Assembly (NCBI GenBank): GCA_011503125.2
Contig: WWBZ02000073.1
Coordinates: 2,604,001 to 2,668,000 of the forward strand
DNA length: 64,000 nt
From: Botryosphaeria dothidea
Taxonomy: Eukaryota; Ascomycota; Dothideomycetes; Botryosphaeriales; Botryosphaeriaceae
Direction of reading: 5' to 3'
Position numbers and translations under genes: made by a program. The notes beneath the pieces were generated by a model. That model saw nothing but the letters and a program-made list of their open reading frames with translations. It searched no databases and was not told where the DNA came from. Numbering within the stretch: the stretch's first letter is position 1; every line of letters starts with the position of its first letter. Below, piece by piece: positions 1-11,564 of this stretch.

Positions 1-228
1 ACAACGATCATCGGCATGCAACTTAAAACGAGCCACCAAATGTTCCGGCCGCCTCACTAAAAACGACGCCGCTTCCACTAACAACGCCCCTCCCCTCGCG
101 CCCGCCCTTTCTGCACCTTTAGGCTCACCCACCCGCAGTCCCGCGAAACCCTGAACCCATTTCGGACCACCAAAAAGAAAGAAAGAAAGAAACAACAATG
201 CCGCTCCTACGTTTTCTTTTTCCCCTTC

Positions 229-1744
229 TCACAGCCGCGCCTCCACCGCCACCGGCTGCGCACCCACAACCGGCCCTCCGCCCATCTTCTCATCAACGTC
301 CACAACCGCGTCCGGATCAGGCAGGAAGTCCAGCCACGGCGCGGCCCGCGAGAACGTGGCGTACAGGTCGGCCTTGCGCGCGTCCGCGATGTACGGGCTG
401 ACCCAGCGCGACGTCATCTTGAGGTACCACGTGTCCTGGGCCTCGTAGCGGGTGACGACGCCGGACAGCGTGGTGACGGTCTGGGCGCGCGAGCGGTGCT
501 GCCGCTCGTACGCGGCGAACGCGGCGGCGAGGTCCGTCGTCGTCGGCGAGGGCGTGGTGGCGAGGAGGGCGTGCAGGAGGTTGGTGAGGCGCACGATGCC
601 TTCGTAGGCCGTGTTGGCGCCGAGGCCGGGGTTGACGGTTGCCTGTGGGGTTGGTCAGTTGGGAGGGGGAGGAGAGAAGGGGGAGGGGACTGACTTTGTG
701 CGCGGCGTCGCCGATCAGCACGACGCGCCCGTGGCTCCACCTCTTCGACACGCCTTCTTCGAGCGGGGAGAGCGTGGCGCGCACGCGGGCGTCCCAGAGG
801 TCTTGCAGCGTGTAGCCGGGGCCGATGACCGTCTTGCCGTACTTGGAGACGAGCTCGGCAGCGTCGGCGTCGGTGAAGCGCGGCACCGCGGGCGTGTGGG
901 AGACCGTGTCCATCTTGACGTAGAAGAACCAGAAGACCAGGCCGGGCACGTTGGCGCACGAGAAGGAGGAGTGGTAGTCGTAGTACGAGGTGTGGATCAT
1001 GCCGTCCTTCATCATCGGCTTGGAAGCGTCGTTTTTCGAGACGCCGAAGAGGCACTTGTATTCGGCCGTGAAAGCTGGCAACAGTCAGATCAGTTGTGGC
1101 CCGATGAGTATCAGCATGTGGGGGAGGCACATACACTCGTTAATCGCCTTTTCGAGCTCCGGTTCCGTCTTTCCCACCTCTTGTGCCATGAGAGTTCGCA
1201 CTTGGCTATGGATTCCATCACTGCCGACCAGGATGCTGCCCTGGATGCTCTCGCCTGTGCTCGTCTGAACAGTCACGCCATTATCCGACTCCTTGTACGA
1301 GGCAATGGCTGTGTTTGTCCGGACTTTTGATTTGTCCTGGAGGTTCTTGTAGAGGATCTTGATGGCTTCACAGCGCTCCAGGAAAACCCAAGGACGGCCC
1401 ATCCTGTATTCTATCAGCATTCCTCAGTCCCATGTTTTCAGGAAGTCGACTCACTTCTCAAAGATGTCGGCAAACAAGCGAGAATCCTCGAAGCACTTGC
1501 CACTTTCGTCGAAGTGCTGCCTATACAGGGAGGGCTGGGCAACACTCTTGATGTCATCCCACACGCCCAATTGCTCAAAGACTTTAATGGAGTGGGGTTG
1601 GAAGCCAATGGAGGCTCCCAGCTGGGGTCCGATTTCGCCCTTCTCAAGCAGGATGTAATCAATGCCGGCACGCTCGAGGCAGAGAGCGAGCATGAGACCG
1701 CCCAAGCTTCCGCCGGCAATGACAACCTTGAAGGGTGACGACAT
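229..1744 (-). CDS. FAD-dependent monooxygenase (PaxM / salicylate-hydroxylase-like)
   Basis: Predicted group A flavin monooxygenase of 450 residues using FAD and NAD(P)H to hydroxylate or epoxidise a small organic substrate. Four exons fit in phase: 1744-1455, 1403-1135, 1074-695 and 642-229. The N-terminus carries the Rossmann motif GGSLGG (about residues 11-16). The middle has the DGIHSQVR motif that binds FAD and NAD(P)H, and exon 3 ends in the FAD-ribityl motif GDAAHK. The ATG at 1744 lies just before the Rossmann strand, as usual in the family. The C-terminus after the last intron is a helical segment with a low-complexity end. The gene is divergent from the seven-helix membrane protein gene at 3206. 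The family includes terpenoid-cluster epoxidases and aromatic hydroxylases; no synthase gene is visible nearby, so the substrate is unknown. The fold is sure; the reaction is inference. Confidence 0.87.
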
Positions 1745-3205
1745 GGTGGATTATGCTGAACGAATGCTCGCGAGATATGAGGAGCTATTGAAAGGCAGTG
1801 TGCAAAGGTATTAATGCGTGCCCGTCCCACTCTGAATTTCAAGAGAATGTGAAAGAGAATGATGGTCTGAATCAGAAGAGTGGAAATGACTGAGGTAAAG
1901 CAGCTTCCAAGACTGGGCTGACAAGGGAGCAGGATTTAAATAGTCAGTTGGCGAAGGATGCTGCGGATTATTATCAGGCCACGCAGACTGGAGCGCATGT
2001 GTTCTGTGGATATGTACGAGGCCAGCCATGAATCGAGGGCGTTGCTAGCTGTTTCGGGGTCTGTTGATTGGCGCGACCACGACAGACTAGCCAGTTTTAG
2101 GAGCGCAGTGCGGATGGGCCCTGTGGAAATGGAGATAGTGAAGAACATGGCAGCCAATAGCGGGAGGCGGCAGTAGCGGATGCGGCACAGCAGGCCAGTG
2201 CGTGGACGGAGCGAGATCTTCAAAGCTTGTGCAAAGCATGCAGATTCAGGAATCCGGCATCTGAGCGACTTTGCAGCAACACAATCGCCTGTTGAAGAGG
2301 AAGTTGCTGAATGAACGCAGGGGCTCACAGGCGGTCGAGGATCCTCCAGGAACACAACCACCTCCTCTGCTCTCCTCGCGCGGCCAGGCCCCAGCCTCCC
2401 GCCCGCGCGCGAATCGACCGCTCCGGACTGTTCCGCTGGGCGAGCGGGTGGAAAGTCCCCGGCAGCTTCCCGTGTCCCCGTCGGCAGGCCTCGGACCATG
2501 GGAGAGCGCCCGCGGGGGCCTGAGGTCTGGGGTCTGAGGTCTGGCTGGGTCCGGGTCCGCCACCGGGAACACCTCCGACTAGCCAACACCGTCCCGCCCT
2601 GCCGCGAGCTGCCACTCGAACGCGTCGCATCCAGCCTGCTTTGCTCTGCTTGCAAACACGTAGTCGCGTTGGAGGTCAATCAATCTCCTAGTCCCTAGCT
2701 TCGTAGTCCGGCCTTTGAGTGACTATCTACTCCGCAGTGCCTGGACGATCCAGCCAGAAGTCGCGCCAACGCTTAGTCTTGCACCCGCCCGTCACGCCTC
2801 TCACGGCACCGCGTCCAGGCCTACCATCTTAGCTCCAGCCTGCGTGCTTTGGGCGTCACTTGTCTGCCACGCCGTCAGCCTCGAGAAGCGCCCGGACGCC
2901 TGGATTTGAGAAATCCTTTAGGATATTAGTCCCGCTCACACTTGCTGCACATGCATATCTACGCCTGTGTCGCTGAAGCCATCGCCGCCCGTTCGGCAGG
3001 GGTACTATGGTGCAATAGCTCCCGTATACCTACCTTCACATATTCACTGGGATCTCCCTTGTGCCGACAGGGGCGTCGCGTGCTTTCCTTTAATTAACAA
3101 CAGCCGGCTCCCAACCTTGATTTCTTCTAATCTGATCTACTACAACCGACCCAATTTCACTGCCGCTCCCTCTTTTGTTTTGCCTTCCCCTCGCTGTCCA
3201 CCAAC
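1745..3205. promoter_or_regulatory. Divergent intergenic region between monooxygenase and 7TM genes
   Basis: This 1.46 kb stretch separates two divergently transcribed genes and must hold both promoters. It becomes pyrimidine-rich just before the ATG at 3206, as is common in filamentous fungi. The open frames inside it (for example 1936-2679 on the minus strand) are arginine/proline-rich without family resemblance. I see no RNA gene or repeat. Confidence 0.5.
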
Positions 3206-4929
3206 ATGACGGGCACTCTCGACGGGCAAGGCCTGTTCGCCTTGCTTCGGCGAGATGCCCATTCCTCGAATCATGCGCCAGCCGAGATCCCGATGGCTGG
3301 CAGGATCGTATCTGTGAGTCTCGATTCTGTTCTAGAGTGCGCTGCGGCTGATCTCCTGGTAGATGCTCCTATCTCTCGTTGCGCTGTGTATTATCTCAGT
3401 CTGCTTCCTCCGCCGCGTGCAGAACATCCGCAGCTGGTCGTCGTTACCTCTCGGTAGCATGCTTATCATCGGCATTTACCTGGACTCTTTTCTGTTCGTC
3501 TTCATTACGGCTGTCTTCAAAGATGTTGGCCTCAACGAATCCGTGAGCATCTGTAGGGTGGCCATCCTGCTCTGCCTCACTTTGTACCTGTCGACTAAAG
3601 TGTGTGTCTATTTGTTCCTTGTCGAGAAAGCCGTAAGTCAACAGCATTCTTATCTGCATGCGCCGGCTTGGTTCCCTGCTGATGGCGTCTTAGTACATTG
3701 TTCGCGGCAGCAATATCCCAAGACTCAAAGATAAGCTGCACATGTTCAACATTTGTGCAGCTATGGGGCCATATGGTGTGTTGGCCATTCTGAACATTAT
3801 CTGGTAAGGTTGACGGCCTGATATACCTCGCCGCTCGAATTACCAACTCGAGAAGGCATTTCCGGGTACTAACTTGACCACAGGAGATTCTCCCACGTCA
3901 AAGACGGAACGTGCATCATCGGAATGGAGAAGAAAGCCCTGATGCCGCTCATCATCTTCGATGTCGCCGTCAATGTTTACTTGACCGCTCTCTTCATTGT
4001 ACCTCTCCGCCGTACGTTGCCCGCAATTCCCGATCCCACCCATATGCGACCACACGATTGATTGATTTCCATTCAGGTCTATACTCCTACAAGAACAAGG
4101 ACAACAACGTGCGCACCATGGCATTCCGCACATTCATCGGCTCCTGCGCGACCCTCACCTCCTCCGTCGCGAACCTGACCCTCCTCATGCTCCTTGACGG
4201 CGAGCCCGCCTGGATCTGCTTCATCACCTGCAACGCCGAAAGTAAGCACACGCGCCCATAACGTCTCCCCCCCCCCCCCCCCCCCCCCCCCCTTTCCGCC
4301 TCCAGTTCCAGCAGATCTTGCCAAAGAGGGGGAAAAAAAAAACTAATGCCAAAACCCCCACAGTCCTCTTCTCCGTCCTCGTCCTCCACTGGGTCACCTC
4401 GCGCGACCGCACCAGCCAGACCACCTACGCCAACACCTCCTCCCGCGACCCCGCCGCCAGCGGCAGCCGGGGCGGCCCCTCCAACGCATCCAACGCCCTC
4501 GGCTCGCGCAGCCGCAGCACGCCGAGCAAATCGAACATGGGCATGGAAACCATCATCTCCGAGCACTACCAGGCCCACGGCTGGCCGTCCGACGACGACG
4601 ACGACCTGCCGACGGGCGCGGCGGCCGCGCAAGGCGTCGGCACCATCGGCAGCAGGGACTGGCCGGCGGACACGCGGTGCGTCATCAACTCGAGCTGCGC
4701 GCGCGGCGACGGCGCGGCGCACGATGGCGACATCGCGCTCGACCGCATCCTGGTCAGGACGGAGAGCGAGGTCACGCGCGAGGAGAGGCGGGTGGCGGGC
4801 GGCAGGCGGGCGGCCGGGTTGAGCATGGCGAGCAGTCGGGTGCCGGAGGACGGGGAGAGCGACACGACGGCGGCGAGTCGGGGCAGGGAGGGGAGCACGG
4901 ATGGGATCGTGGGGGCGCACGTGCTGTGA
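3206..4929 (+). CDS. Seven-helix fungal membrane protein with acidic, disordered C-terminal tail
   Basis: Six exons give 448 residues in consistent phase: 3206-3313, 3363-3632, 3694-3803, 3884-4011, 4077-4241 and 4364-4929. After about 36 polar N-terminal residues there are seven hydrophobic segments, the first starting MLLSLVALCII and the last ending FSVLVLHWV. The roughly 200-residue tail is Ser/Arg-rich, contains a run of five aspartates (DDDDD) and ends GAHVL. The arrangement of extracellular N-terminus, seven helices and long cytosolic tail resembles a receptor, but I recognise no named GPCR class. A TACTAAC branch site precedes exon 4. The gene is divergent from the FAD monooxygenase. 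Its fifth intron holds a run of 26 C. The first donor could instead be GTATCT at 3308, which would remove two residues. Membrane location is well supported; a signalling role is inference. Confidence 0.8.
4267..4292 (+). repeat. Poly(C) tract of 26 bases inside intron 5 of the 7TM gene
   Basis: An uninterrupted run of 26 C lies 25 bases after the splice donor at 4242. It is a mononucleotide microsatellite, and its exact length may be uncertain through sequencing slippage. On the RNA it is a C-tract in an intron of about 122 bases. Confidence 0.9.
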
Positions 4930-5350
4930 TTTCTTTCCCGGCTGGGGGGTGGGGTTTGTTCTGGTTTGTTTGAAAAGCGATGATACCAATCTCTCGGGTG
5001 TCGGCATGGTCTGTGGCGTTTTGGATGGGAGGCTCGGTCTTTTGTATATTCTTCTCTTTTTTTTTTTTCAAAGGCTCCGGCACATATGATCGCATCGCTG
5101 ATGTAGACTTGGGGAGCGAACAGGGAATGCGGTAAGGCTGCGGCGGTCTAAAAGACCCGCGATATACACTGAACACCGGACGAAAGCTAAGTTACAGGAC
5201 CTTTTAGAAATGGCGCGTATCTTAAACAGAAATCAATGGAATTATTGTAGAGAAAGCAGAAGATACAAAAGAAGAAACTCTCATAAACAAGATATAGATA
5301 CCACACCTCGAAAAGAGATTAGAGCCTCTCAATCGACGTAAAGCAGTTCG
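4930..5350. other. Convergent 3' intergenic region
   Basis: The two flanking genes point toward each other across 421 bases. I see only 3' UTR-like sequence with a T-rich tract near 5058-5069 and no coding sequence. Confidence 0.5.
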
Positions 5351-7472
5351 CTAAGCCAAATATAACGTCTCCCAAGGAAGCTCGTCCGCGGTGGCCGCGC
5401 TGAAATATTGACGATACTCTCCAATAAGCTTCAAATAATCACCCGCAGCCTCTGGGCCCTCACAAACGTGTAAGTAGCACTCACCCACAAGATAGTACTT
5501 CCCTTCCTCTTCATCCATCGGCTTCAATACCATTGGTACGCTCGCACCTTCGATGATACAGACGATATCCCAGCCACTGGTCAACATAGGTGAATTTGCA
5601 AAGGATCTCCTTGTTTTGGTGATGTGTCGGCCTTGGTAGAATTTCGAAGCAACATCTGCGTTTCTCTGCGCATGTTCCTCTAACTCATGATCTGGAAGCT
5701 TGTTCATCGGATGAGCAAGTTGTATACAGTCCAATTTAAGAGCTTTGACCCTCAGACTGTCACCGAGAACTTCCGCACAAGCAGAGCCTTCTCCCGAACA
5801 GTTGAAGTTTCTCTGCAGCTTTGGTCTCCATCGGGAACGAGAATGTTGGAATGGGCTTCGAGCATAATTCGGGACCCAGGAAGGAATTGCGACTGGTGGA
5901 CTGAAATTGTGTGCTTCCTTGCTAAAAAAAAAAAAATCTTGCGTTCTCACTAGAAGATCTTGCCATAGTTTGCAGTATGAAAAGAAGGTAAAGAGAAGCC
6001 CTGATGAGGCCTTTCGTGTCTCCGGACAGAGGTATGCCGACGTGATTCTCCGGAAATCCGAGTGGATATCGCGAAAATTGTTGGAATGATGTACAAAGAA
6101 CTTGATGACCTAACACTCGCTTCTCTGCTTCAGCGGATACTCCTAACCACCTGTACAACTCCCACTCGGGCGATTCCCACTGGTACACCGTGTCGGTGCT
6201 TGATGTCGTGGATGTGATCTCTGGAATTAATCTTTTGATCTTTTTCCAATGATTGCAAGCGACCGCCACATAATCAAATGCGGGGTTTCCAGCTCTTTGT
6301 GATGCCTCTTCGATGTTCACTATTCTTCTTTGCAGTCGCTCGACATTTTCTTTCTCGTATGGTGTGAGAGTGACCAATTGATCCAAATCTGCGTTAAGGC
6401 CATGCCGCAAATTCGTCAGTGTTAACGCGGCTGCTTCCAAGTCACCAGTAGCGCCGAAGCCTGTCGCTACCTCAGTCAGCACGTCTAGGTGGTTTTAGTT
6501 ACGTATGATCTGCGTGGTAACCTCGGTGAAGAATGATCCAACTGGTTGGTTGTAATCTGGGATGAGCTTCAAGTCATCAGGATGCTCCAGAAGTCCGAGA
6601 AGAGCGTAAATCCTGTCGTGCAGTCGAGTGGATGGACAATTCCTTGCGGCATGGAGCAATGACGGAATATCCTTGAAAGGCTTTTCATCCATCTGCAGGA
6701 GTACTGAGGGAGTCCTTCCTTCTTTGTCGGTTGCATCGAGGCCAAGACCTTGCAGTCTGCCTGGGGCGAAATTGTTCCAGCCCAACTTGTGTGAGCCAAC
6801 TACCACGAATACTTCCCGCGCAACCGCGACTTCTTGGGGCACCCAAACTCTGGAGAACCACGGCCTTGACAGTAGACCTGTAAGTGTTGCTTGAGAGCCA
6901 ATTCTATACATCTTTTTCCATTCTCTGAGCGCATCTAGGAATCCCTGAAGCATAGGGCCGCAATCGCTCCTCAAATGTACGAAGACACACTCAACTTCTG
7001 AGTAGATACTCCTAATCAGAGGGACCTGATGGTTTTTCTCCGTGTTGTCTTCTTGGTTGATGCAGACGGCATCTATCCAAAGCAGGCGGTCGCGGGCCGT
7101 ATCTCGTAGATCAAGCAAGGCATTGGCGCAGTTGGAAGTGACTGGAAAGAGGCCGGCCTGAGTAAAGATGTTTACTTTGTCTTCCTAATCCCCCCAAGTG
7201 TAGGATATGGCTTCGTAAGGCGGGTGATCTTCGATGCTGAAGCGCAAAATCTCACAGAATACTGGCTGACGATACATTCCAGGAAGGAGTCGGATCAAGC
7301 GAAAGTCGGTGGGACTGGCCAGGGGCTTGTGCATGAAGTGTTTTGCAGCTTCCGATTGTGCTTTCTGCTTTTCTCGATCCAAGAGAGGACAGCCACAGCC
7401 GACGCAGAAAATATCACCGGAAACGCTTGTCATGTCTGGCACTGTGCATCGACAGATTTCAATCTCTTCCAT
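5351..7472 (-). pseudogene. HET (heterokaryon incompatibility) domain protein, three disabling lesions
   Basis: Read 5'->3' on the minus strand this is a full-length HET-domain protein, a fungal nonself-recognition family that can trigger cell death. The order is canonical: RLLPG, YEAISYTWGD, LWIDAVCINQ, RPWFSRVWVPQEV, RIYALLGL, IPSWVP, and a C-terminal block with VLKPMDEEEGKYYLVG. It is interrupted by an in-frame TAG at 7185-7187 straight after YTWGD, an in-frame TAA at 6495-6497, and a frameshift at a 13-A run (5924-5936, T on the coding strand). No GT..AG intron removes any of them. Both stops read as CAG or CAA (Gln) with a C-to-T change in a CpA context, the preferred RIP target. Start is the ATG at 7472. 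Either a dead gene or, less likely, an assembly error at the A-run plus real stops. Confidence 0.85.
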
Positions 7473-8177
7473 GTTGAGAGGCTGAGCCTTATGTTGACGT
7501 GGCCGAACGTGGCTTGGAAAGATTCAGCTTTCTGGGCGGCGTGATGGTGTGATGGTGTGATGGCGTGATGGCTAACATTCGCGGGCGTCGAGCTAAGGGA
7601 TGGTTCTGCAGAGAGTAAGCAATCAAAAGAATAACATGGAAGTTGACCTCGAGCCGCTTTGCGGCCTTACCGAAACTTCAAGACCGATCCTACTTCCTTA
7701 AATTGGAGCCTGCCTCCAAGCTACTCCAATGATGGGTCTGTAAAGCCGAGGGGAGGGAGACAACTGCGCTCTGAATGTTGAAAGTTGCTGGAAGTTTGCT
7801 ACTATTATCGAAGAGTGAAGGAGAGAAGGCAGAGCAGTCCTGATGATGAGATCTTCCCTCGCGAGGCTGAAATGTATTAGGCAGCGAGGCAGAGAGGCGG
7901 GGTATGCATACAGGCTCATTGGTGGAAAAGTTTGATTCGTCACGCAGCATGCTGAATAACTGATTGGCACAGGCTGAGTAGCATCTTTCCCCCCTTTTCA
8001 TATTCTTGGGACCGAGGCATGAAAAGTATTTGGGAGTACAATCCACTCCGATCAAAGGCTGTAACTATCACGCAACCATAACCCCAACTGTGTAACTGTT
8101 AGGAAATGAACCAGTCAAGAGTTCTATTTCTTCATCATGAAAGCGTGAGAAAAATACATCTGGATCACCATCTCTCT
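7473..8177. other. Intergenic region upstream of HET pseudogene
   Basis: This 705-base stretch holds the old promoter of the HET gene and the 3' flank of the GPCR gene. A short imperfect tandem repeat of GTGATG(G/C) units lies at about 7543-7571. Otherwise I see nothing coding. Confidence 0.4.
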
Positions 8178-9524
8178 TCACCAACCCATCTCACTCCCAT
8201 ACCCACCCTGCCTCACTCCACCACCAGTCCTTCCCCTCCACCACGCCTTCACATCCACCCAATGCTCCTTGAACCCATACACGCACGCATTCGCGAACCC
8301 AATATACTGCGTCGAGCTCTGCAAAATCCCCAACGCCCTACTATAATTCCCCGTTGCTTCCGCAATCCTATTCGCAATGCCCGGCAACCACAGGATGAGG
8401 TAAGTAACCGGATACATGTTCAACAGCACCATCCTCCACACATCCTTATCGATGTTATTCGTCTGCCTGATCCTGATCCTCGGCGCCGGAATCAGCTTCT
8501 CCTCGCCCTCCTTCTCCTCCTTCGCCTTCCCCGAAAACGCCTTGGGCGGGGGCAGCGGAAAATCGTCGTCGGCCTTGCCCGCGCCAGGCCCGGTCCGCCC
8601 GTTGACGGGCCCGTTGTTGGCGAGCCAGAAGTTCATCTCGAAGCCGTTCGAGTCGTTGCCGTAGTCGAACGAGTACGAGCGGCCGCTGGTGTCGCGCATG
8701 CGCAGGCGCTGGTGCATGTACGAGAAGACGTAGATGTAGATGCAGAAGGTGATAATGATGATGGCGAAGCGCCACCCGTGGCCCAGCGCGTACCGCAGCC
8801 ACTTGCGGTCGTTGCCGATCCAGCACCAGTTGCCCGACACGGGCTTGATGGCGTGGATGCCCAGAGCCGTGCTGCCTGTGCGCCGGTGTCAATTAGGACA
8901 TTTTTTGAAATAAGGAGAGAGAAAAGAGAAACTCATGGACGGAGTGGGAGTAAAGACGTACTAGTGATGAGCGGCACGACCCATGTGGAGGCGCAGATCA
9001 GGATCTTCTTTGTCGTCGATGCGTACAGGATGTACTTCTTGAATTGGATCGTCAGAAGTGTTATGACCGCAATGGCCAAGATGGAGAAGTCAACCGCCTG
9101 TGCCTCGAATCAGTCTTCATTGCTCTCTCGGCACAGAAGCCAAGTCGCAGGATGCTCACCTGCACGGAAAACTGGCCCACCCAGCCATTCAGATCGCACG
9201 CTGAACCGTCTTGAACAACACCATGATTTATCACAATGTAAAGGCCCGATATCGTATTGTTCAACGAGTTGATGAACTCTGGAGGAAGCGAGTAAGCTCG
9301 ACGTCGTGCACACGACTAGCGCGGATCCCCAAGAACTTACCAGCGACTGTGAGATTCAGGATGAGCGCGTACCGGAAGGACCTCCGCTGCCCGCCGAAGA
9401 CGCACCAGAGCGTAATGACGATGCTCGAAGCCACGAAAGAGAGCATGCTGCCGACCAGCGTCGGGATTGCTACCGCCGGGTCCCAGACACCAGTGTCGAG
9501 GACGTCGCGGGCTCTGCGTATCAT
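8178..9524 (-). CDS. cAMP-receptor-like / Git3-type fungal GPCR
   Basis: Predicted seven-transmembrane G-protein-coupled receptor of 378 residues, acting at the plasma membrane. Four exons join in phase: 9524-9341, 9278-9160, 9097-8962 and 8875-8178. TM1 follows a short N-terminus (VGSMLSFVASSIVITLWCVF). Later helices include AVDFSILAIAVITLLTIQ and FAIIIITFCIYIYVFSYMHQRL. A third intracellular loop of about 100 residues contains a Lys/Glu-rich patch, and TM6-7 include MYPVTYLILWLPGIANR. The GNWCWI motif in an extracellular loop and the WLPGIANRI helix are typical of fungal receptors related to Dictyostelium cAMP receptors and Git3. Ligand and G-alpha partner cannot be read from sequence. The tail after TM7 is short and glycine/arginine-rich. 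The ATG at 9524 was chosen because the reading frame upstream offers no better one. Confidence 0.85.
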
Positions 9525-11564
9525 CTTTAAGACCAAAAGAAACGAATGTCAGTCAGGTTTGTTGTGTTAAAAAAAACGAGCGGAAGTTGCGATTGCAACG
9601 AAGGAACAGGCGCGCAGTGGGTCGTCAGAATCCAAGCACGATCGTAAAAAAGAAAAGGGTTGAGGGATATTCGAGTGCTCGAGTTTCTAAATGGAGGTTG
9701 GCCTTACCATCATGGCTCCTCCCTAAGCTTTTTTCTAGTCTTCTTTCAGAATCCGGGATGCCGCGTCATATCATGCGATCACTATAAGTGGCCGGCTTTT
9801 CCCTGCGCTACGAGTTGCGCCGCTTCGTCTTCTCTCTTTTCTCCGGGAAGCCAAGAAATGCGTTGTCGTGGTCCTGCACGGCGCCTTGTATAAGAAAGAA
9901 CCAAAAAGAATGAATGAATTCGCTCCGCCAGGGAGATGAAGGTCGGTCCGTTTAGAACAATATAACAAAAAGCAAGATGGAAGTCTAGTCCCCAGGCTTT
10001 CCCACGCGTCTCTCTCTCCACCGGGGCCTATGTTTGTGAGGCTGAGCTCTACGTATATAGAGGTGCACGCCTAATAGGGATCTGATAGGGAAAAAAGTGC
10101 ACGGGCGTAATGGGGGATCTGCTACCTCGAAACAATAGGCGTCGCGGGTAGAATGGTAAGCGAATGAATACGAGGCTCTCACGCCGTAGGGCGGATAGAG
10201 CGGCATCCTGGTCTATGAAGGAGAAGCCTCCGGTCAGCCTTTCCACGCGTACTTAGCCCAGAACCACCACAAAGCTGATCAATAATGGGGGAGGACTGAG
10301 TCGTGAGCGGGCTGAGTGTTGGGGGCAGACGTGGTGCTTAGGCCGCCAAGGGTGGTCCGAAAGTCCGTCCGAGTACGACAGGACCAGCTACACCATATGG
10401 AAATACTCCGCGCTGCTCGCCAAATGCGCCGCGATAGTCGCGGGTGTTTGCCGATTGGGTGGTGAGTTGCAGGCGCATCCTTACCTCTGCCTGGCATATA
10501 CCGGGAAAATCTTTCAGGATGAAGGGAAGCAGGCTGATCTGGCTTCTTCCGCCGCCGCATTCCCTGACCGTATATGAAAAATAGTGGCAAGTCAGGCAGC
10601 AAGGCTACGTTCGATCCATCTCGAAGCCGGGGTGGTATGACGAATTTGACCATTTGTCCGTGTGGGGTTGAGCCGTGTTAGGGTGCGCGTATAGACTAGA
10701 AAGTGGAAAGCTACGTAACGAAGGACAGCGGATTAGGGGAAGATGAACATAACAGGTTTCTCTAAGAGCTAAGAGCAAGGAAAGATTATTAGAAAAAATC
10801 TTGAAAGGTACCCATCAGCTTCCAACTTTAGCAGATGTAAAACATAATCATCACTCACCGGAACTTGAGTGAAACTATTGGCTTTCCCACTAAAGAACAA
10901 TCAGCAAAGTGAAGAGCAAAAAGTGATCAGTACGGCGCCGGTTCTCGAACATCCGAGAGGATCTCCGCTCCTCGTGGTTGCAACGGTCCATTTGTACGTA
11001 GATCGCCAAGTCTTGAATGATCGTCAGGACATCCGTATAAGGTTATGTGAAACGACAGCATTATCTCTTCCACGGGCCTGGGACAGCCTACGCAAAATAG
11101 CCATGCATGATAATTGTGCCGGATTCCCGGGGGAGCAAGGACTTTCATATCTACGGGCATTATTACTATGACGTATGGGACTCAAAAGCGTTCGGACACT
11201 CCAGGCGTGAGGTCAGGGCTCGGAGGGTAGCCGACGGAATAGGGTAGAGCCGTCGTGACGGAAATAGATCAACAACTTGCGGTACATGGCAACTACCGTC
11301 ACCGCCCGAGACATCAGCTTGGCATGCTCAGCGCTTCACGGGGAAAAGACTTGCTCACCGGGGTAATTCGCTCGCCGCAGTAACCACGCTGTTGGATGTC
11401 CAATGCCCGCCATCCAAACCTATCTCCGCGGGCTGTTCAACACCCACGACCCGACCTTTCCCCCACCCACGCTCAAGGCCCTCACCCCGTCCCACACCCT
11501 CATCTCCTCAGAAGTATTCTCTCCGACGCCCCGCCCTCCCCGCTCCTCACAAACACGCCCTCTC
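9525..11564. other. 2 kb intergenic region without recognisable genes
   Basis: It contains the promoter of the GPCR gene at its left end and the 3' flank of the rhodanese gene at its right end. Short frames occur on both strands (for example 10279-10653 minus) but have no domain-like composition, no partner exons and no RNA-gene boxes that I can see. Confidence 0.4.

Noticed and set aside
10279..10653. Minus-strand frame of 124 codons
   Set aside because: No motif, isolated, and composition is like random sequence.
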